Source of the DNA: Lichenibacterium minor | GTDB taxonomy: Bacteria > Pseudomonadota > Alphaproteobacteria > Rhizobiales > Beijerinckiaceae | Length of the DNA: 64,000 bases | NCBI RefSeq assembly: GCF_004137685.1 | Contig: NZ_QYBB01000016.1 | Location: 35,134 to 99,133 of the forward strand | Direction of reading: 5' to 3' | Part shown: positions 44,899 to 54,794 of the stretch, piece after piece | Layout: each line of letters starts with the position of its first letter | How positions within the stretch are numbered: position 1 is the first letter of the stretch | Notes under the pieces: model-generated | What the model saw: the letters and a program-made list of their open reading frames with translations, nothing else | What the model was told of the DNA's origin: nothing | Database searches by the model: none | Program-made: the position numbers and the translations under genes

Positions 44899-47391
44899 AT
44901 GCCAGCGTTTTCCCGCTCACTCGAACAGTCTCTGCACCGCGCCCTGGCCCTGGCCAACGACCGGCACCATGAATACGCCACGCTGGAGCACCTGCTGCTC
45001 TCGCTCACCGACGACACCGACGCCGCGGCCGTGCTGAAGGCCTGCTCGGTCGACGTGGACGTGCTGAAGAAGCAGGTCGTCGACTACATCGAGCACGAAC
45101 TCGAGAACCTCGTGTCGGACGGCCGCGACGACGCCAAGCCTACCGCCGGCTTCCAGCGCGTCATCCAGCGCGCCCACATCCACGTCCAATCGTCGGGCCG
45201 CGAGGAGGTCACCGGCGCCAACGTGCTGGTCGCCATTTTCGCCGAGCGCGAGTCGCATGCCGCCTATTTCCTGCAGGAGCAGGACATGACGCGCTACGAC
45301 GCCGTCAACTACATCAGCCACGGCATCGCCAAGCGCCCCGGCATGTCGGATTCGTCGAAGACGCCCCGCGGCGCCGAGGATGAGGACCACCGCGACGGCA
45401 AGGAGGGCAAGGACGGCTCCGAGTCCAAGAAGAAGGACGGCGCCCTCGACGCCTATTGCGTCAACCTGAACAAGAAGGCCAAGGATGGCCGCATCGATCC
45501 CCTCATCGGCCGCTCGGCCGAGGTGGACCGCACCATCCAGGTCCTGTGCCGCCGGCAGAAGAACAACCCGCTGCTCGTGGGCGAGCCGGGCGTCGGCAAG
45601 ACCGCGATCGCCGAAGGCCTCGCCCGCAAGATCATCAAGGGCGAAGTCCCCGAGGTGCTGGCCGAGGCCACGGTGTTCTCGCTTGACATGGGCACGCTGC
45701 TGGCCGGAACGCGCTACCGCGGCGACTTCGAGGAGCGGCTGAAGCAGGTGATGAAGGAGATCGAGGGGCACAAGAACGCCATCCTCTTCATCGATGAGAT
45801 CCACACGGTGATCGGCGCCGGCGCCACGTCGGGCGGCGCCATGGACGCGTCGAACCTGCTGAAGCCCGCGCTGGCGCAGGGCTCGCTGCGCTGCATCGGC
45901 TCCACCACCTACAAGGAATACCGCCAGTATTTCGAGAAGGACCGCGCGCTCGTCCGCCGCTTCCAGAAGATCGACGTCAACGAGCCCTCGATCCCGGACG
46001 CCGTCGAGATCATGAAGGGCTTGAAGCCCTACTACGAGGAATTCCACAAGGTGAAGTTCACCACCGAGGCCGTGCAGGCCGCGGTGGAGCTGTCGGCCCG
46101 CTACATCAACGACCGCAAGCTGCCCGACAAGGCGATCGACGTGATCGACGAGACGGGCGCCAGCCAGATGCTGCTGCCCGAGAAGAACCGCAAGAAGACG
46201 ATCGGCATCAAGGAGATCGAGGCCACCATCGCGTCGATGGCCCGCATCCCGCCCAAGACCGTGTCCAAGGACGACGCCGAGGTGCTGGGCCACCTCGACG
46301 AGAACCTGAAGCGCGTCGTCTACGGTCAGGACAAGGCGATCGACGCCCTCACCTCGGCCATCAAGCTGGCCCGCGCCGGCCTGCGCGACGGGGAGAAGCC
46401 GATCGGCTCCTACCTGTTCTCGGGGCCGACGGGCGTCGGCAAGACCGAAGCCGCGAAGCAGTTGGCCGCCTCGCTCGGCGTCGAGCTGATCCGCTTCGAC
46501 ATGTCGGAATACATGGAGCGCCACACGATCAGCCGGCTGATCGGCGCCCCTCCCGGCTACGTCGGCTTCGACCAGGGCGGGCTCTTGACCGACGGCATCG
46601 ACCAGCACCCGCATTGCGTGCTGCTGCTCGACGAGATCGAGAAGGCCCATCCGGACCTTTACAACATCCTGCTGCAGGTGATGGACCACGGCAAGCTGAC
46701 CGACCACAACGGCAAGGCGGTCGACTTCCGCAACGTCATCCTGATCATGACCACCAACGCCGGCGCCGCCGACATGGCGCGCGAGAACTTCGGCTTCACG
46801 CGGGCCAAGCGCGAGGGCGAAGATCTCGAAGCCATCAACAAGATGTTCACGCCGGAGTTCAGGAACCGGCTGGACGCCATCGTGCCCTTCGGCCGCCTCC
46901 CCGAGGAGGTCATCTCCAAGGTGGTCGACAAGTTCATCCTGCAGCTCGAAGCCCAGCTCGCCGACCGCAACGTGACGGTGGAGCTGACGGACGAGAGCCG
47001 CGCTTGGCTGATCGAGCACGGCTATGACGAGGCGATGGGCGCCCGCCCGATGGCCCGTGTCATCCAGAAGGTCATCAAGACCCCGCTGGCCGACGAGGTC
47101 CTGTTCGGCAAGCTGAAGAACGGCGGCGCCGTCAAGGTCGTGGTGATCACCGACGAGGCCGGCGCCAAGACGCTGGGCTTCGTGTACCCGGAAGGGCCGG
47201 TGCTGCCGCGCCCCGAGCGCGAATTCGTCGAGGCCGGCAAGAAGCGGGACCCCGACGGCAAGCGCGCGCGGGAGCGGGCCGCGGCCCAGGACGCCGACGA
47301 TGCCGAGGACGATGGCGGCGAGCCGGACGCCCCCTCGTCCGACGCCGGCGGCGGCGGCTCGGTGCCCAAGGTGCCGCTGAAGCTGCAGTGA
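44899..47391 (+). CDS. clpA: ATP-dependent Clp protease ATP-binding subunit ClpA
   Basis: The 830-aa Hsp100 unfoldase has an N-terminal Clp_N domain (residues 1-145, ClpS binding), a charged linker, D1 with Walker [14 protein letters not shown] and Walker [15 protein letters not shown], and D2 with [13 protein letters not shown] and [12 protein letters not shown]. The loop contacting ClpP reads NFGFTRAK, an FGF variant of the usual IGL/IGF tripeptide. A 60-residue acidic/Gly-rich C-terminal tail is extra compared with E. coli ClpA. It is co-transcribed with clpS. Confidence 0.96.
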   Translation: MPAFSRSLEQSLHRALALANDRHHEYATLEHLLLSLTDDTDAAAVLKACSVDVDVLKKQVVDYIEHELENLVSDGRDDAKPTAGFQRVIQRAHIHVQSSGREEVTGANVLVAIFAERESHAAYFLQEQDMTRYDAVNYISHGIAKRPGMSDSSKTPRGAEDEDHRDGKEGKDGSESKKKDGALDAYCVNLNKKAKDGRIDPLIGRSAEVDRTIQVLCRRQKNNPLLVGEPGVGKTAIAEGLARKIIKGEVPEVLAEATVFSLDMGTLLAGTRYRGDFEERLKQVMKEIEGHKNAILFIDEIHTVIGAGATSGGAMDASNLLKPALAQGSLRCIGSTTYKEYRQYFEKDRALVRRFQKIDVNEPSIPDAVEIMKGLKPYYEEFHKVKFTTEAVQAAVELSARYINDRKLPDKAIDVIDETGASQMLLPEKNRKKTIGIKEIEATIASMARIPPKTVSKDDAEVLGHLDENLKRVVYGQDKAIDALTSAIKLARAGLRDGEKPIGSYLFSGPTGVGKTEAAKQLAASLGVELIRFDMSEYMERHTISRLIGAPPGYVGFDQGGLLTDGIDQHPHCVLLLDEIEKAHPDLYNILLQVMDHGKLTDHNGKAVDFRNVILIMTTNAGAADMARENFGFTRAKREGEDLEAINKMFTPEFRNRLDAIVPFGRLPEEVISKVVDKFILQLEAQLADRNVTVELTDESRAWLIEHGYDEAMGARPMARVIQKVIKTPLADEVLFGKLKNGGAVKVVVITDEAGAKTLGFVYPEGPVLPRPEREFVEAGKKRDPDGKRARERAAAQDADDAEDDGGEPDAPSSDAGGGGSVPKVPLKLQ

Positions 47392-47497
47392 GCGGCGGGC
47401 CGCCGCCGCTCGCGCGGCGCGGTCCCGTCCTGTAGGGTCGCCCCACCATCGCCCGTCCGGGGTCCCCCCGGGCGGGCCTTCACGTGAATGGAACATC

Positions 47498-48676
47498 ATG
47501 CCGTCTCAAGAGGATGTCGTCGCCGCGCTGGCCGGGATCATGGGCCCCGACGGGCGCACGCCGCTGGCGCAGTCGGGCGCGCTCGGCGGCGTCGTGGTGC
47601 GCGAAGATCGCGTCTTCGTGTCGCTCGAGGTCGAGGCGGCGCGCGCCGCCGACGCGGAGCCGCTGCGCGCCGCGGTGGAGCGGGCCGTCGCCGGCCTGCC
47701 CGGGGTCGGCAAGGCCTTCGTGACGCTGACGTCGCAGTCGGCGGGCGGCTCCACCCGCAAGGCCGGCCCGGCGCCGCAGCCCCACGCGCACGACCATGGC
47801 CACGGCCACAGCCACGGTGGCCATTCGCACGTCCCGGCCGCGCCCGGCCCCAAGGCCCAGGCGGCGCGGACCGCGCAGGGCATCCCCGGCGTGAAGACCA
47901 TCATCGCGGTGGCGTCGGGCAAGGGCGGCGTCGGCAAGTCCACGACCTCGGCCAACCTCGCCCTGGCGCTGCGCAACCTCGGCCAGCGCGTCGCGGTGCT
48001 CGACGCCGACATCTACGGCCCTTCCATGCCGCGGCTCTTCGGCTTGAAGCAGAAGCCCGAGGTGATCGAGGGCAAGACGATGCGGCCGCTCGAAGCCTTC
48101 GGGCTGAAGATCATGTCGATCGGCTTCCTCGTCGAGGAGGAGACCCCGATGATCTGGCGCGGGCCGATGGTCATGTCGGCCATCACGCAGATGTTGCGCG
48201 AGGTCGCCTGGGGCGACGTGGACGTGATGATCGTCGACATGCCGCCCGGCACCGGCGACGCGCAGCTCACCATGGCGCAATCGGTGCCGTTGGCCGGGTC
48301 CGTCATCGTGTCCACGCCCCAGGATCTCGCGCTGATCGACGCGCGCCGCGGCATCGCCATGTTCCGCCGCACCGAGGTGCCGATCCTCGGCATCGTCGAG
48401 AACATGAGCACCTTCGTGTGCCCGCATTGCGGAACCCGGACGGACATCTTCTCGCACGGGGGCGCCCAGCACGAAGCGGAGCGGCTCGGGGTGCCCTACC
48501 TCGGCGAGGTGCCGCTGGCGCTGCCGATCCGCGAAACCTCGGACGCCGGCCGGCCCATCGTGGTCGCCGACCCGCAGGGCCCGCACGCGCAGGCCTATAT
48601 GGAGATCGCGCGGCGCCTGATGGCGACCCTGCAGGGCTCGCGGAGCCGGCCCGCGCCGCGCATCGTCACCGAATAG
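47498..48676 (+). CDS. apbC: Mrp/ApbC-family iron-sulfur cluster carrier
   Basis: The 392-aa P-loop protein carries and transfers Fe-S clusters. An N-terminal MIP18-like (DUF59) domain at residues 1-85 is followed by a linker with eight His residues (HAHDHGHGHSHGGHSH), then the deviant Walker A ASGKGGVGKSTTSANLA, VDMPPGTGDAQLT and the cluster-binding FVCPHCGTR (CxxC). The His-rich linker is unusual and could bind metal. The gene is alone, 106 bp after clpA. It resembles Mrp/NBP35 proteins found near sufBCD genes elsewhere. Confidence 0.93.
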   Translation: MPSQEDVVAALAGIMGPDGRTPLAQSGALGGVVVREDRVFVSLEVEAARAADAEPLRAAVERAVAGLPGVGKAFVTLTSQSAGGSTRKAGPAPQPHAHDHGHGHSHGGHSHVPAAPGPKAQAARTAQGIPGVKTIIAVASGKGGVGKSTTSANLALALRNLGQRVAVLDADIYGPSMPRLFGLKQKPEVIEGKTMRPLEAFGLKIMSIGFLVEEETPMIWRGPMVMSAITQMLREVAWGDVDVMIVDMPPGTGDAQLTMAQSVPLAGSVIVSTPQDLALIDARRGIAMFRRTEVPILGIVENMSTFVCPHCGTRTDIFSHGGAQHEAERLGVPYLGEVPLALPIRETSDAGRPIVVADPQGPHAQAYMEIARRLMATLQGSRSRPAPRIVTE

Positions 48677-48867
48677 CCCGGTTTCGGGCGGCCTCCGCCG
48701 CCTCGCGAAGGCCGGGGCGGGGCTGCGGGACGAGCGCTGCATCCCGCGTCGGACTCTCGCTCCGGGACCGCGTGTCCTCCGAAACCTTCATCTTCGGCGT
48801 GTAGGCCGGAGGTCCTGCAATCTTGCGGACGATCGGCGCGCTGCGCCGGGCCAACGGGAGACCCGTG

Positions 48868-49971
48868 ATGCGCGAAGGGATCGGGCGGCGGCGTTTCGTG
48901 GCGGCGGCTGCGCTGGGCGCGGCCGGCGTGGCGGCGGGCTCCGCGTCCGCCGATGCGGCGGAGGTGACGTGGCGCCTGACGTCGAGCTTCCCCAAGTCGC
49001 TCGACCTGCTGTACGGGGGCGCCGAACTCTTCGCCCGCCAAGTCGGCGCCATCACGGGCGGCCGTTTCCGCATCGACGTGTTCCCGCCCGGCGACATCGT
49101 GCCGGGCCTCGGCGCGCTCGACGCCGTGGGGGCCGGCACCGTGGAGGCCTGCCAGACCGAGCTCGACTATTATTACGGCAAGGACCCGGCCTTCGCGCTG
49201 CCGACGGCCTTTCCCTTCGGCATGAACGCACGGGAACAGACCGCCTACGCGCTCGCCGGCGGCCTCGACGCCACCAACGCGCTGCTGGCCGACTACGGGG
49301 CGATCGCCTACCCGGCGGGAAACACGGGGGCCCAGATGGGCGGATTCTTCCGCCGCGAGATCCGGTCCGCCGGCGACCTGGCGGGCCTGAAGATCCGCGC
49401 AGGCGGCCTCGCCGGCCGCGTGCTGCAGAAGCTCGGCGCCGTGCCGGCCCAGACGCCGCGCGGCGAGATCGTGGCGGCGCTCGGCGCGGGCACGCTCGAC
49501 GCCGTCACCTGGGTGGGGCCCTACGACGACGCGCGCATCGACGAGGGCGGCAAGCTGCAGAAGGTCGCGCCCTATTACTATTACCCGGGCTGGTGGCGCG
49601 GCGGGTCGATGGTCCACGTCGTCTTCAACAAGGCGAAGCACGACGCCCTGAAGGAGGAGTTCAAGGCGGCGCTGAGGACGGCGGCGCTGTCCACCCACGC
49701 CCAGGTGCTGGCCTCCTACGACGCCGCCAACCCCGGAGCGTTGAAGAAGCTCGTCATCGGCGGGGCGGAACTGCGAGCCTTCCCGCAGGACCTGCTGGAA
49801 GCCGCCTACAAGGCGTCCGGCGAGGTCTACAAGGAGATCTCGGATGCCAACCCGCGTTTCAAATCCATGCTGGACGCCGCGATTGCGTTTCGCGCCGACC
49901 AGTACCTGTGGTGGCAGGTCAGCGAGTACACGTTCGACAATTTCATGATCCGCCAGCGCGCCCGGGGTTGA
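48868..49971 (+). CDS. TRAP transporter substrate-binding protein (DctP family), Tat signal
   Basis: The 367-aa periplasmic protein has a twin-arginine signal (GIGRRRFVAAAALGAAG) and a DctP-type fold: VTWRLTSSFPKSLDLLYGGA, LKIRAGGLAGRVLQKLGA with the carboxylate-binding Arg, and the hinge WVGPYDD. Relatives with the W-R-L-x-S-S-F-P start often bind 2-oxo or aromatic acids. No DctQM membrane genes are adjacent, so it must work with a permease elsewhere. The start at 48868 has GGGAG 7 nt upstream. It ends in a strong hairpin. Confidence 0.9.
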   Translation: MREGIGRRRFVAAAALGAAGVAAGSASADAAEVTWRLTSSFPKSLDLLYGGAELFARQVGAITGGRFRIDVFPPGDIVPGLGALDAVGAGTVEACQTELDYYYGKDPAFALPTAFPFGMNAREQTAYALAGGLDATNALLADYGAIAYPAGNTGAQMGGFFRREIRSAGDLAGLKIRAGGLAGRVLQKLGAVPAQTPRGEIVAALGAGTLDAVTWVGPYDDARIDEGGKLQKVAPYYYYPGWWRGGSMVHVVFNKAKHDALKEEFKAALRTAALSTHAQVLASYDAANPGALKKLVIGGAELRAFPQDLLEAAYKASGEVYKEISDANPRFKSMLDAAIAFRADQYLWWQVSEYTFDNFMIRQRARG

Positions 49972-49975
49972 TGGG

Positions 49976-49999
49976 GGAGCCGCCCTCACGGGCGGCTCC
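49976..49999. terminator. Convergent hairpin terminator
   Basis: A perfect 10-bp stem (GGAGCCGCCC, loop TCAC, GGGCGGCTCC) begins 4 bp after the TRAP protein stop and lies 38 bp from the convergent fasciclin stop. There is no U-tract, but a bidirectional role fits its place. Confidence 0.6.
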
Positions 50000-50036
50000 G
50001 GGTCGCAGCCGTCGCTCCGAGCGGCGGGTCATCGGT

Positions 50037-50600
50037 TCACTTGGGCATCAGCACGCTGCCGATGACGTGGGCCACGCCGTTCGACTGGTACACGTCGGCG
50101 GTCTCCACGATGGCCCCGCCGCCCTTCTCGTCGACGATCGCGACCTTGTCGCCGTCCATCTTGGCGGTGAGCGTGCCGCCCTCGACGGTCTTCATGTTGA
50201 AGGAACCGCCGCCGGCCTTGATGCCCTTGACGATCTCCGCCGAATCGATCTTGCCGGGCACCACGTGATAGGTGAGAATCTTGGTCAGCGTGGCCTTCAT
50301 GTCGGGCTGGGTCAGCTTCTCGACCGTGCCGGGCGGCAGCTTGTCGAAAGCGGCATTGGTGGGCGCGAAGACCGTGAAGGGGCCGGCACCCGACAGCGTG
50401 TCGACGAGGCCCGCCGCCTTGACGGCCGCCACCAGCGTGGTGAGGTTCTTGGCCGCCGACGCGTTCTGCACGACCGTCTTGCTCGGCGACATCGGCGCGC
50501 CGCCGACCATGGGGTCGGCCGCATAGGCGAGCGACGCGGTGCCGGCCGCGAGGACCGCCGCCAGCGCGAGGCCGCGCAGGCCGTGGGTGAAGGACGTCAT
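50037..50600 (-). CDS. Secreted fasciclin-domain protein
   Basis: The 187-aa protein has a signal peptide (cleavage near AYAADP) and one FAS1 domain. The H1 motif GPFTVFAPTNAAFDKLP and the H2-region motif ILTYHVVPGKIDSAEI are both clear, ending VYQSNGVAHVIGSVLMP. Such proteins mediate adhesion at the cell surface in many bacteria and are common in lichen- and plant-associated Alphaproteobacteria. The ATG at 50598-50600 was selected because the signal begins there. Confidence 0.92.
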   Translation of the reverse strand: MTSFTHGLRGLALAAVLAAGTASLAYAADPMVGGAPMSPSKTVVQNASAAKNLTTLVAAVKAAGLVDTLSGAGPFTVFAPTNAAFDKLPPGTVEKLTQPDMKATLTKILTYHVVPGKIDSAEIVKGIKAGGGSFNMKTVEGGTLTAKMDGDKVAIVDEKGGGAIVETADVYQSNGVAHVIGSVLMPK

Positions 50601-50925
50601 CGTTTCTCTCCCGTGCGTCGCCGCCCGGACAGATGTCCCCGAGGCTCGGCGTCGGGAGGAGATACGGGCCGCCGACACCGGAGTTTCACGCGACGGCCGA
50701 ATGTCGAGACCGGCACGGTCGTGGCCGGCCGGTCTGCGCGCTTGGCTGCGCCACGTCGCAACCCTTCGGTCGAGCCTCGTCATGCGGCTTTCGCGTCCTC
50801 ATGGCCGGTCGTCGACGATGGCACCTCGAGGTCGTGTCCCGCGTCACGTCGGCGCCGCGCATCCGCAACGGCCGGCGACCGATCGCGTCGACCGCTGCGA
50901 CGACGGGAGAGGCCGAGGATCCCGC
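50601..50925. other. Gap with no supported gene
   Basis: This 325-bp stretch upstream of the fasciclin gene has open frames but none with family pattern, ribosome site or consistent composition. The fasciclin promoter is expected here; I see no strong sigma70 boxes. Confidence 0.45.
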
Positions 50926-51138
50926 TCAGAGGGACGGCTTGTCGAGACCTTCGATCTCCACCTTGAGGAGTTCGAACGCCACTGCCCTCGTGCACAGCAG
51001 CAGGCCCTCGACCGCCGCGATGATCCCGGCATGGACGATGTCGGGATCGTTGGACGACTTGGCAGTTTGGAGTTCGGCGTGCAGACGCTCGGTGACGTTG
51101 GCGACATCGCTGATGCGCATGGACGGTGATTCGATCAT
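50926..51138 (-). CDS. Small hypothetical helical protein
   Basis: The 70-aa frame starts with ATG after a GAGAAG-type ribosome site and encodes a balanced mix of residues: SDVANVTERLHAELQTAKSS, then IIAAVEGLLLCTRAVAFELL. It looks like a soluble helical hairpin without membrane segment. I know no family. Unlike the antisense frames around it, its composition is that of a normal protein, which is the main argument that it is real. Confidence 0.5.
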   Translation of the reverse strand: MIESPSMRISDVANVTERLHAELQTAKSSNDPDIVHAGIIAAVEGLLLCTRAVAFELLKVEIEGLDKPSL

Positions 51139-51346
51139 TGTCGCTTCTCTGAGGCCCGAAACGGGAAGGCCTTAACACGGCTTCGAGCGAGGCCGCGCCT
51201 TTCCCGGTTTCGCCGCTGCAACGCGGCCGTGTCGCGGCATCACCTACAGGTCCGCGACGCGGCACGAGACCGCGTTCGTGCGCGGCGCCCACCAGTGATC
51301 CGGGACCGGGCCGTTTCGGCCGGATGCCGGGTCACAGGGCGTCCGA

Positions 51347-52810
51347 TCACCGCCCGTAAACGTCCTCGAAGCGCACGATGTCGTCCTCGCCCGTGTAGCT
51401 GCCGACCTGGACCTCGATCATCTCGAGGTCGATCTTGCCGGGGTTGGCCAGCCGGTGCACGGACCCGATCGGCAGGTAGGCGGCCTCGTTTTCATGGCGC
51501 AGGATCACCTGGTCGTCGATCGTCACCTCGGCGGTGCCGCGCACCACGACCCAGTGCTCGGCGCGATGGAAATGCTTCTGCAGCGACAGCCTGTGGCCCG
51601 GCTTGACCGTGATGCGCTTGACCTGGAAGCGCGAGCCGATGTCGATACGCTGGTAGGACCCCCAGGGGCGGTACATCAATAGGTGGTCGTCCACCTCCGG
51701 GCGCCCGCCGGTCTTCATCTTGCCGACGAGATCCTTCACGGCATCCGAGCGCTCGCGCGACGTCACCAGCACGGCATCGGGCGTGGCGACGACCACGACA
51801 TCGTTCAGACCCACGACGGTCGTGAGCACGCCGTCCGAATGGACGAGGCTGTCGCGGGTATCCGAAACCTCGACCTTGCCCTTCAGCGCGTTTCCGCTGC
51901 GGTCCTTCGTCGACGCGTCCCAGATGGCGCCCCAGGTGCCGATGTCGGACCAGGCGAAGGAGACGGGCAGAACGCCAGCCCGGGTCGTGCGCTCCATCAC
52001 GGCATAGTCGATGGAGATCTTCGGCGCGCGCGCGAAGGCGTCGGCGTCGAGCCGAAGGAAGTCGAGGTCGACCGTCGCGCCCGCGACGGCGGCGCGGGCG
52101 GCGGCCAGAACATCGGGCGTGTGCGCTTCGAGTTCGGTCAGCATGACGTCGGAGCGGAACAGGAAGTTGCCGCTGTTCCAAAGGTAGCCCGCATCGATGT
52201 AGCGCGATGCGGTGGCGGCATCGGGTTTCTCGACGAAGCGCTCCACGCGGCGGGCGTTCGTCCCGGCGACGGGGCCGCCCGGCTGGATGTAGCCGTAGCC
52301 GGTGGCGGGCGCCGTCGGGGTGACGCCGAGCGTCATGACGAGGCCGTCGCGCGCGCCTTCGGCTGCCGCGAGGCAAGCGGCCACGAAGGCCTCCGTGTCG
52401 GCGATGAGGTGATCGGCGGCGACCACGACGGCGACGGTGCGGGATCCGCGGCGCTCGGCCAGGCAGGCCGCCACCGCGACCGCGGCGGCGGAGTCGCGGC
52501 GCATCGGCTCCAACGCGATGTCGGCCTCGACCCCGATCGCCCCGAGCTGCTCGGCCACGATGAAGCGCACGTCGTTGGACGCGAGGACGAGGGGCTTCAG
52601 AAAGGCGGGGTGGCCGAAGCGCCTGACGGTGAGCTGGAAGTTCGACAGGTCCTCGAGTAGCGGGATGAACTGCTTCGGCATGCTTTCGCGCGACGCGGGC
52701 CACAGCCGCGTGCCCGAGCCGCCGCACATGATGACGGGCAGGAGGAAAGGCGCCTCCTCCTGCGGTGACGGCGCGGTTCCGCGCGCTTCGGTTTTCCGAT
52801 CAACGGCCAT
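51347..52810 (-). CDS. manC: Mannose-1-phosphate guanylyltransferase / mannose-6-phosphate isomerase
   Basis: The 487-aa bifunctional enzyme makes GDP-mannose for exopolysaccharide or LPS sugars. The N-terminal nucleotidyltransferase has MCGGSGTRLWPASRESMPKQ and VEKPDAATA; the C-terminal cupin isomerase (from about residue 370) has MYRPWGSYQRIDIGSRFQVK and LSLQKHFHRAEHWVVVRGTA with metal ligands. Length fits ManC/XanB/AlgA. The ATG at 52808-52810 has AAGGGG upstream. No other polysaccharide genes are adjacent. Confidence 0.94.
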   Translation of the reverse strand: MAVDRKTEARGTAPSPQEEAPFLLPVIMCGGSGTRLWPASRESMPKQFIPLLEDLSNFQLTVRRFGHPAFLKPLVLASNDVRFIVAEQLGAIGVEADIALEPMRRDSAAAVAVAACLAERRGSRTVAVVVAADHLIADTEAFVAACLAAAEGARDGLVMTLGVTPTAPATGYGYIQPGGPVAGTNARRVERFVEKPDAATASRYIDAGYLWNSGNFLFRSDVMLTELEAHTPDVLAAARAAVAGATVDLDFLRLDADAFARAPKISIDYAVMERTTRAGVLPVSFAWSDIGTWGAIWDASTKDRSGNALKGKVEVSDTRDSLVHSDGVLTTVVGLNDVVVVATPDAVLVTSRERSDAVKDLVGKMKTGGRPEVDDHLLMYRPWGSYQRIDIGSRFQVKRITVKPGHRLSLQKHFHRAEHWVVVRGTAEVTIDDQVILRHENEAAYLPIGSVHRLANPGKIDLEMIEVQVGSYTGEDDIVRFEDVYGR

Positions 52811-53064
52811 GACGAGCCCCTTCCCACACGAGCGACGCACGGTCGTCGACACGCAGCCGCGAACATCGGCGTGGGGTCAATCTACAGGAGACCGGGCCCA
52901 TCCCACAACGCGGGACGACGCGACCCGACCGATTGGACCGGGTCGACGAACGAAAGCTTGTGAAAGCAAGCCTCAAGGATCGAAGACGGGCACGGATGCT
53001 CGAGCGTCGGCGTATCTCACGCGGGCACAAGTTCGATTCATGCGCGGACCTGGAGTCGGGCGCT

Positions 53065-53478
53065 TCAGCGAAGGGGCCCCGGCCGCGCCCCGGGCGCACC
53101 CAGAACCTCGAGCAGGTCGTCATCGCTGTCCTCGTCCTCGATCAGGTCGCGGGCGTGCAGCATGTCTTCCATCTCGGAGAAGACGTGATCGACCTCGCCG
53201 GCGCGGACCGGCGCGATCGGGGAATATAAGCGTTGCACCGAGGGCGCCGGCCTCGGGCCGCCGCCGCCGATGTCGAGCGCGTCCAGGTCGTCCAGCAGCG
53301 CCATCGCCTGGGCGTCGATCGCCTTGATCCAGGCCCGGTACAGGGATTCGGCGGCGCGAAAGGCGGGGCTCGAGCGATCCGACACGTCCGGGATGGCGTC
53401 GTAGGCCTGTTCGAAATCGGCCTTGAGCTGTCGGAGGTGCTCGCGATGGGCGGGGGTGATCGCGGCGATGCGGGTCAA
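53065..53478 (-). CDS. Hypothetical protein with acidic C-terminus
   Basis: The protein (137 aa from a TTG at 53478 preceded by GGAG at 6 nt; 145 aa from an upstream GTG at 53502) is soluble. It has a helical N-terminal half (HREHLRQLKADFEQAYDAIP) and a C-terminal acidic stretch with LIEDEDSDDDLLEVLG. I recognise no family. A normal residue mix and a decent ribosome site support it as a gene. It lies between the manC and M23 peptidase genes on the same strand, with gaps of over 100 bp on both sides. Confidence 0.6.
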   Translation of the reverse strand: MTRIAAITPAHREHLRQLKADFEQAYDAIPDVSDRSSPAFRAAESLYRAWIKAIDAQAMALLDDLDALDIGGGGPRPAPSVQRLYSPIAPVRAGEVDHVFSEMEDMLHARDLIEDEDSDDDLLEVLGAPGARPGPLR

Positions 53479-53588
53479 GGCTTTCTCCGGAAGGGATCGC
53501 ACGCGGGCGCCGTCGCGAGGGAGGCGACGACGGTTCCGTTTAGGTCAAGCGTCCCGGGGAGACAACCGCGCGCCACCCCGCGGACCGA

Positions 53589-54599
53589 TCAGGGTCCGGA
53601 CGGGCCCGTGGGGGCGGAGCCGATGCGGGTCTCGACCGAGCGGTCGACCACCGCGGCGCCGTCCCGCGTGACGGTGTAATGCGCCGCGTAGATGCCCGGA
53701 CCCCAACCGCCCGGCGGGCGGCGGCGTCCGATGCCCATGAAGACCTGGTCCTTGTTGGATGGCAGCGGCGGTTCGCTCCGGTCGACCAGCACGCCGCCGG
53801 GGCCGGTGACGACGAGGCGTTGGATGTCGCCGCGCCTGAGATCGATCGCCCGCACATAGGCGAGGACGGCGGGCGAGTCCGGGGCGAGCGGGTCGCGACC
53901 CGCGCCGTCGTCGACCTGTTCCACCGTCACCGCCGTCGGGGCGAGCCCGAAGTTGAGGACGGTGCCGTTCTTGTAGGCCAGCGAGGGTTGCAGGTCGGCC
54001 CGCCACAGGGACGTCCCGCCCGCGCAGGCCCCTTCGGGCTGGCCATAGGCGAAGGGGTCGACGACCCGCCCGTCGTGGCGCACAGTGATGTGGAGGTGCG
54101 GGAACTCGGTGTCGCCCGACAGGCCGACGCGGCCGATGACCTGATCGACCTTGACGCTGTCGCCGGGCTTCACCGCGACGCTGCCCTTCGCCATGTGGCA
54201 ATAGTCCGTCTGGAAGCCGTCGGCGTGGGCGATGATCACGGCATTGCCGCAGTCGCGATCCTTGATGGCGTCGTGCCCGAGAACGGCGACCGACACGTCG
54301 TCCATTCCGTCCCGGACGCGCAGCACCCGGCCCGGCGCCGCCGCGAGGATGTCGACCCCGCGCCGCTCGTCCGCCATGGTGAGCACGCGGATGTCGGTGC
54401 CGTTGTGGCCCTTGTAGGTCACCGTCCCGCAGCGGAAGTCCTTGGCGTCGCCGCCCCCGCCGTGGTCGACGTAGTGCTGGATCTCGCAGGTCTTCCCGAC
54501 GCTGCAGGCGACCGGCCAATCGAGGACGACCTCGGCCCGCCCCGGGGCAGGGAACAACCAGGCCGCTGCGAGGGCCAAAAGGACGGTGAACGGTTTCAT
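53589..54599 (-). CDS. Secreted M23-family metallopeptidase
   Basis: The 336-aa protein has a signal peptide (cleavage near PGRAEV) and an LytM/M23 domain at about residues 60-190. The zinc ligands are visible in YKGHNGTDIRV (HxxxD) and FPHLHITVRH (HxH). The N-terminal region has paired cysteines (VACSVGKTCEI) and more Cys follow, suggesting disulfides. The 130-residue C-terminal region looks like a beta-rich domain of unknown role. It should cut peptide bridges of peptidoglycan. Confidence 0.88.
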   Translation of the reverse strand: MKPFTVLLALAAAWLFPAPGRAEVVLDWPVACSVGKTCEIQHYVDHGGGGDAKDFRCGTVTYKGHNGTDIRVLTMADERRGVDILAAAPGRVLRVRDGMDDVSVAVLGHDAIKDRDCGNAVIIAHADGFQTDYCHMAKGSVAVKPGDSVKVDQVIGRVGLSGDTEFPHLHITVRHDGRVVDPFAYGQPEGACAGGTSLWRADLQPSLAYKNGTVLNFGLAPTAVTVEQVDDGAGRDPLAPDSPAVLAYVRAIDLRRGDIQRLVVTGPGGVLVDRSEPPLPSNKDQVFMGIGRRRPPGGWGPGIYAAHYTVTRDGAAVVDRSVETRIGSAPTGPSGP

Positions 54600-54794
54600 C
54601 GAACCAGGATGCAGGTCCGATGTGGCGGATCAACGGCCGGGCAGTTCGACCTGCGTGGGCGCCACACCGCTGCGTGCCTCGCGGTCCGCACGGCGCGATG
54701 ACGGGCGTCCTCAGCCTTTTTCGGCACCACGTCGCGGTTGGCAAAGAGCTTAGCGACGCTTAAGACGCACACGTCGTGACGGAGGGGGCGGGCT

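Noticed and set aside
53025..53050. A tRNA-like T-loop sequence (GTTCGATTC)
   Set aside because: No acceptor stem, D-arm or anticodon arm can be folded around it.
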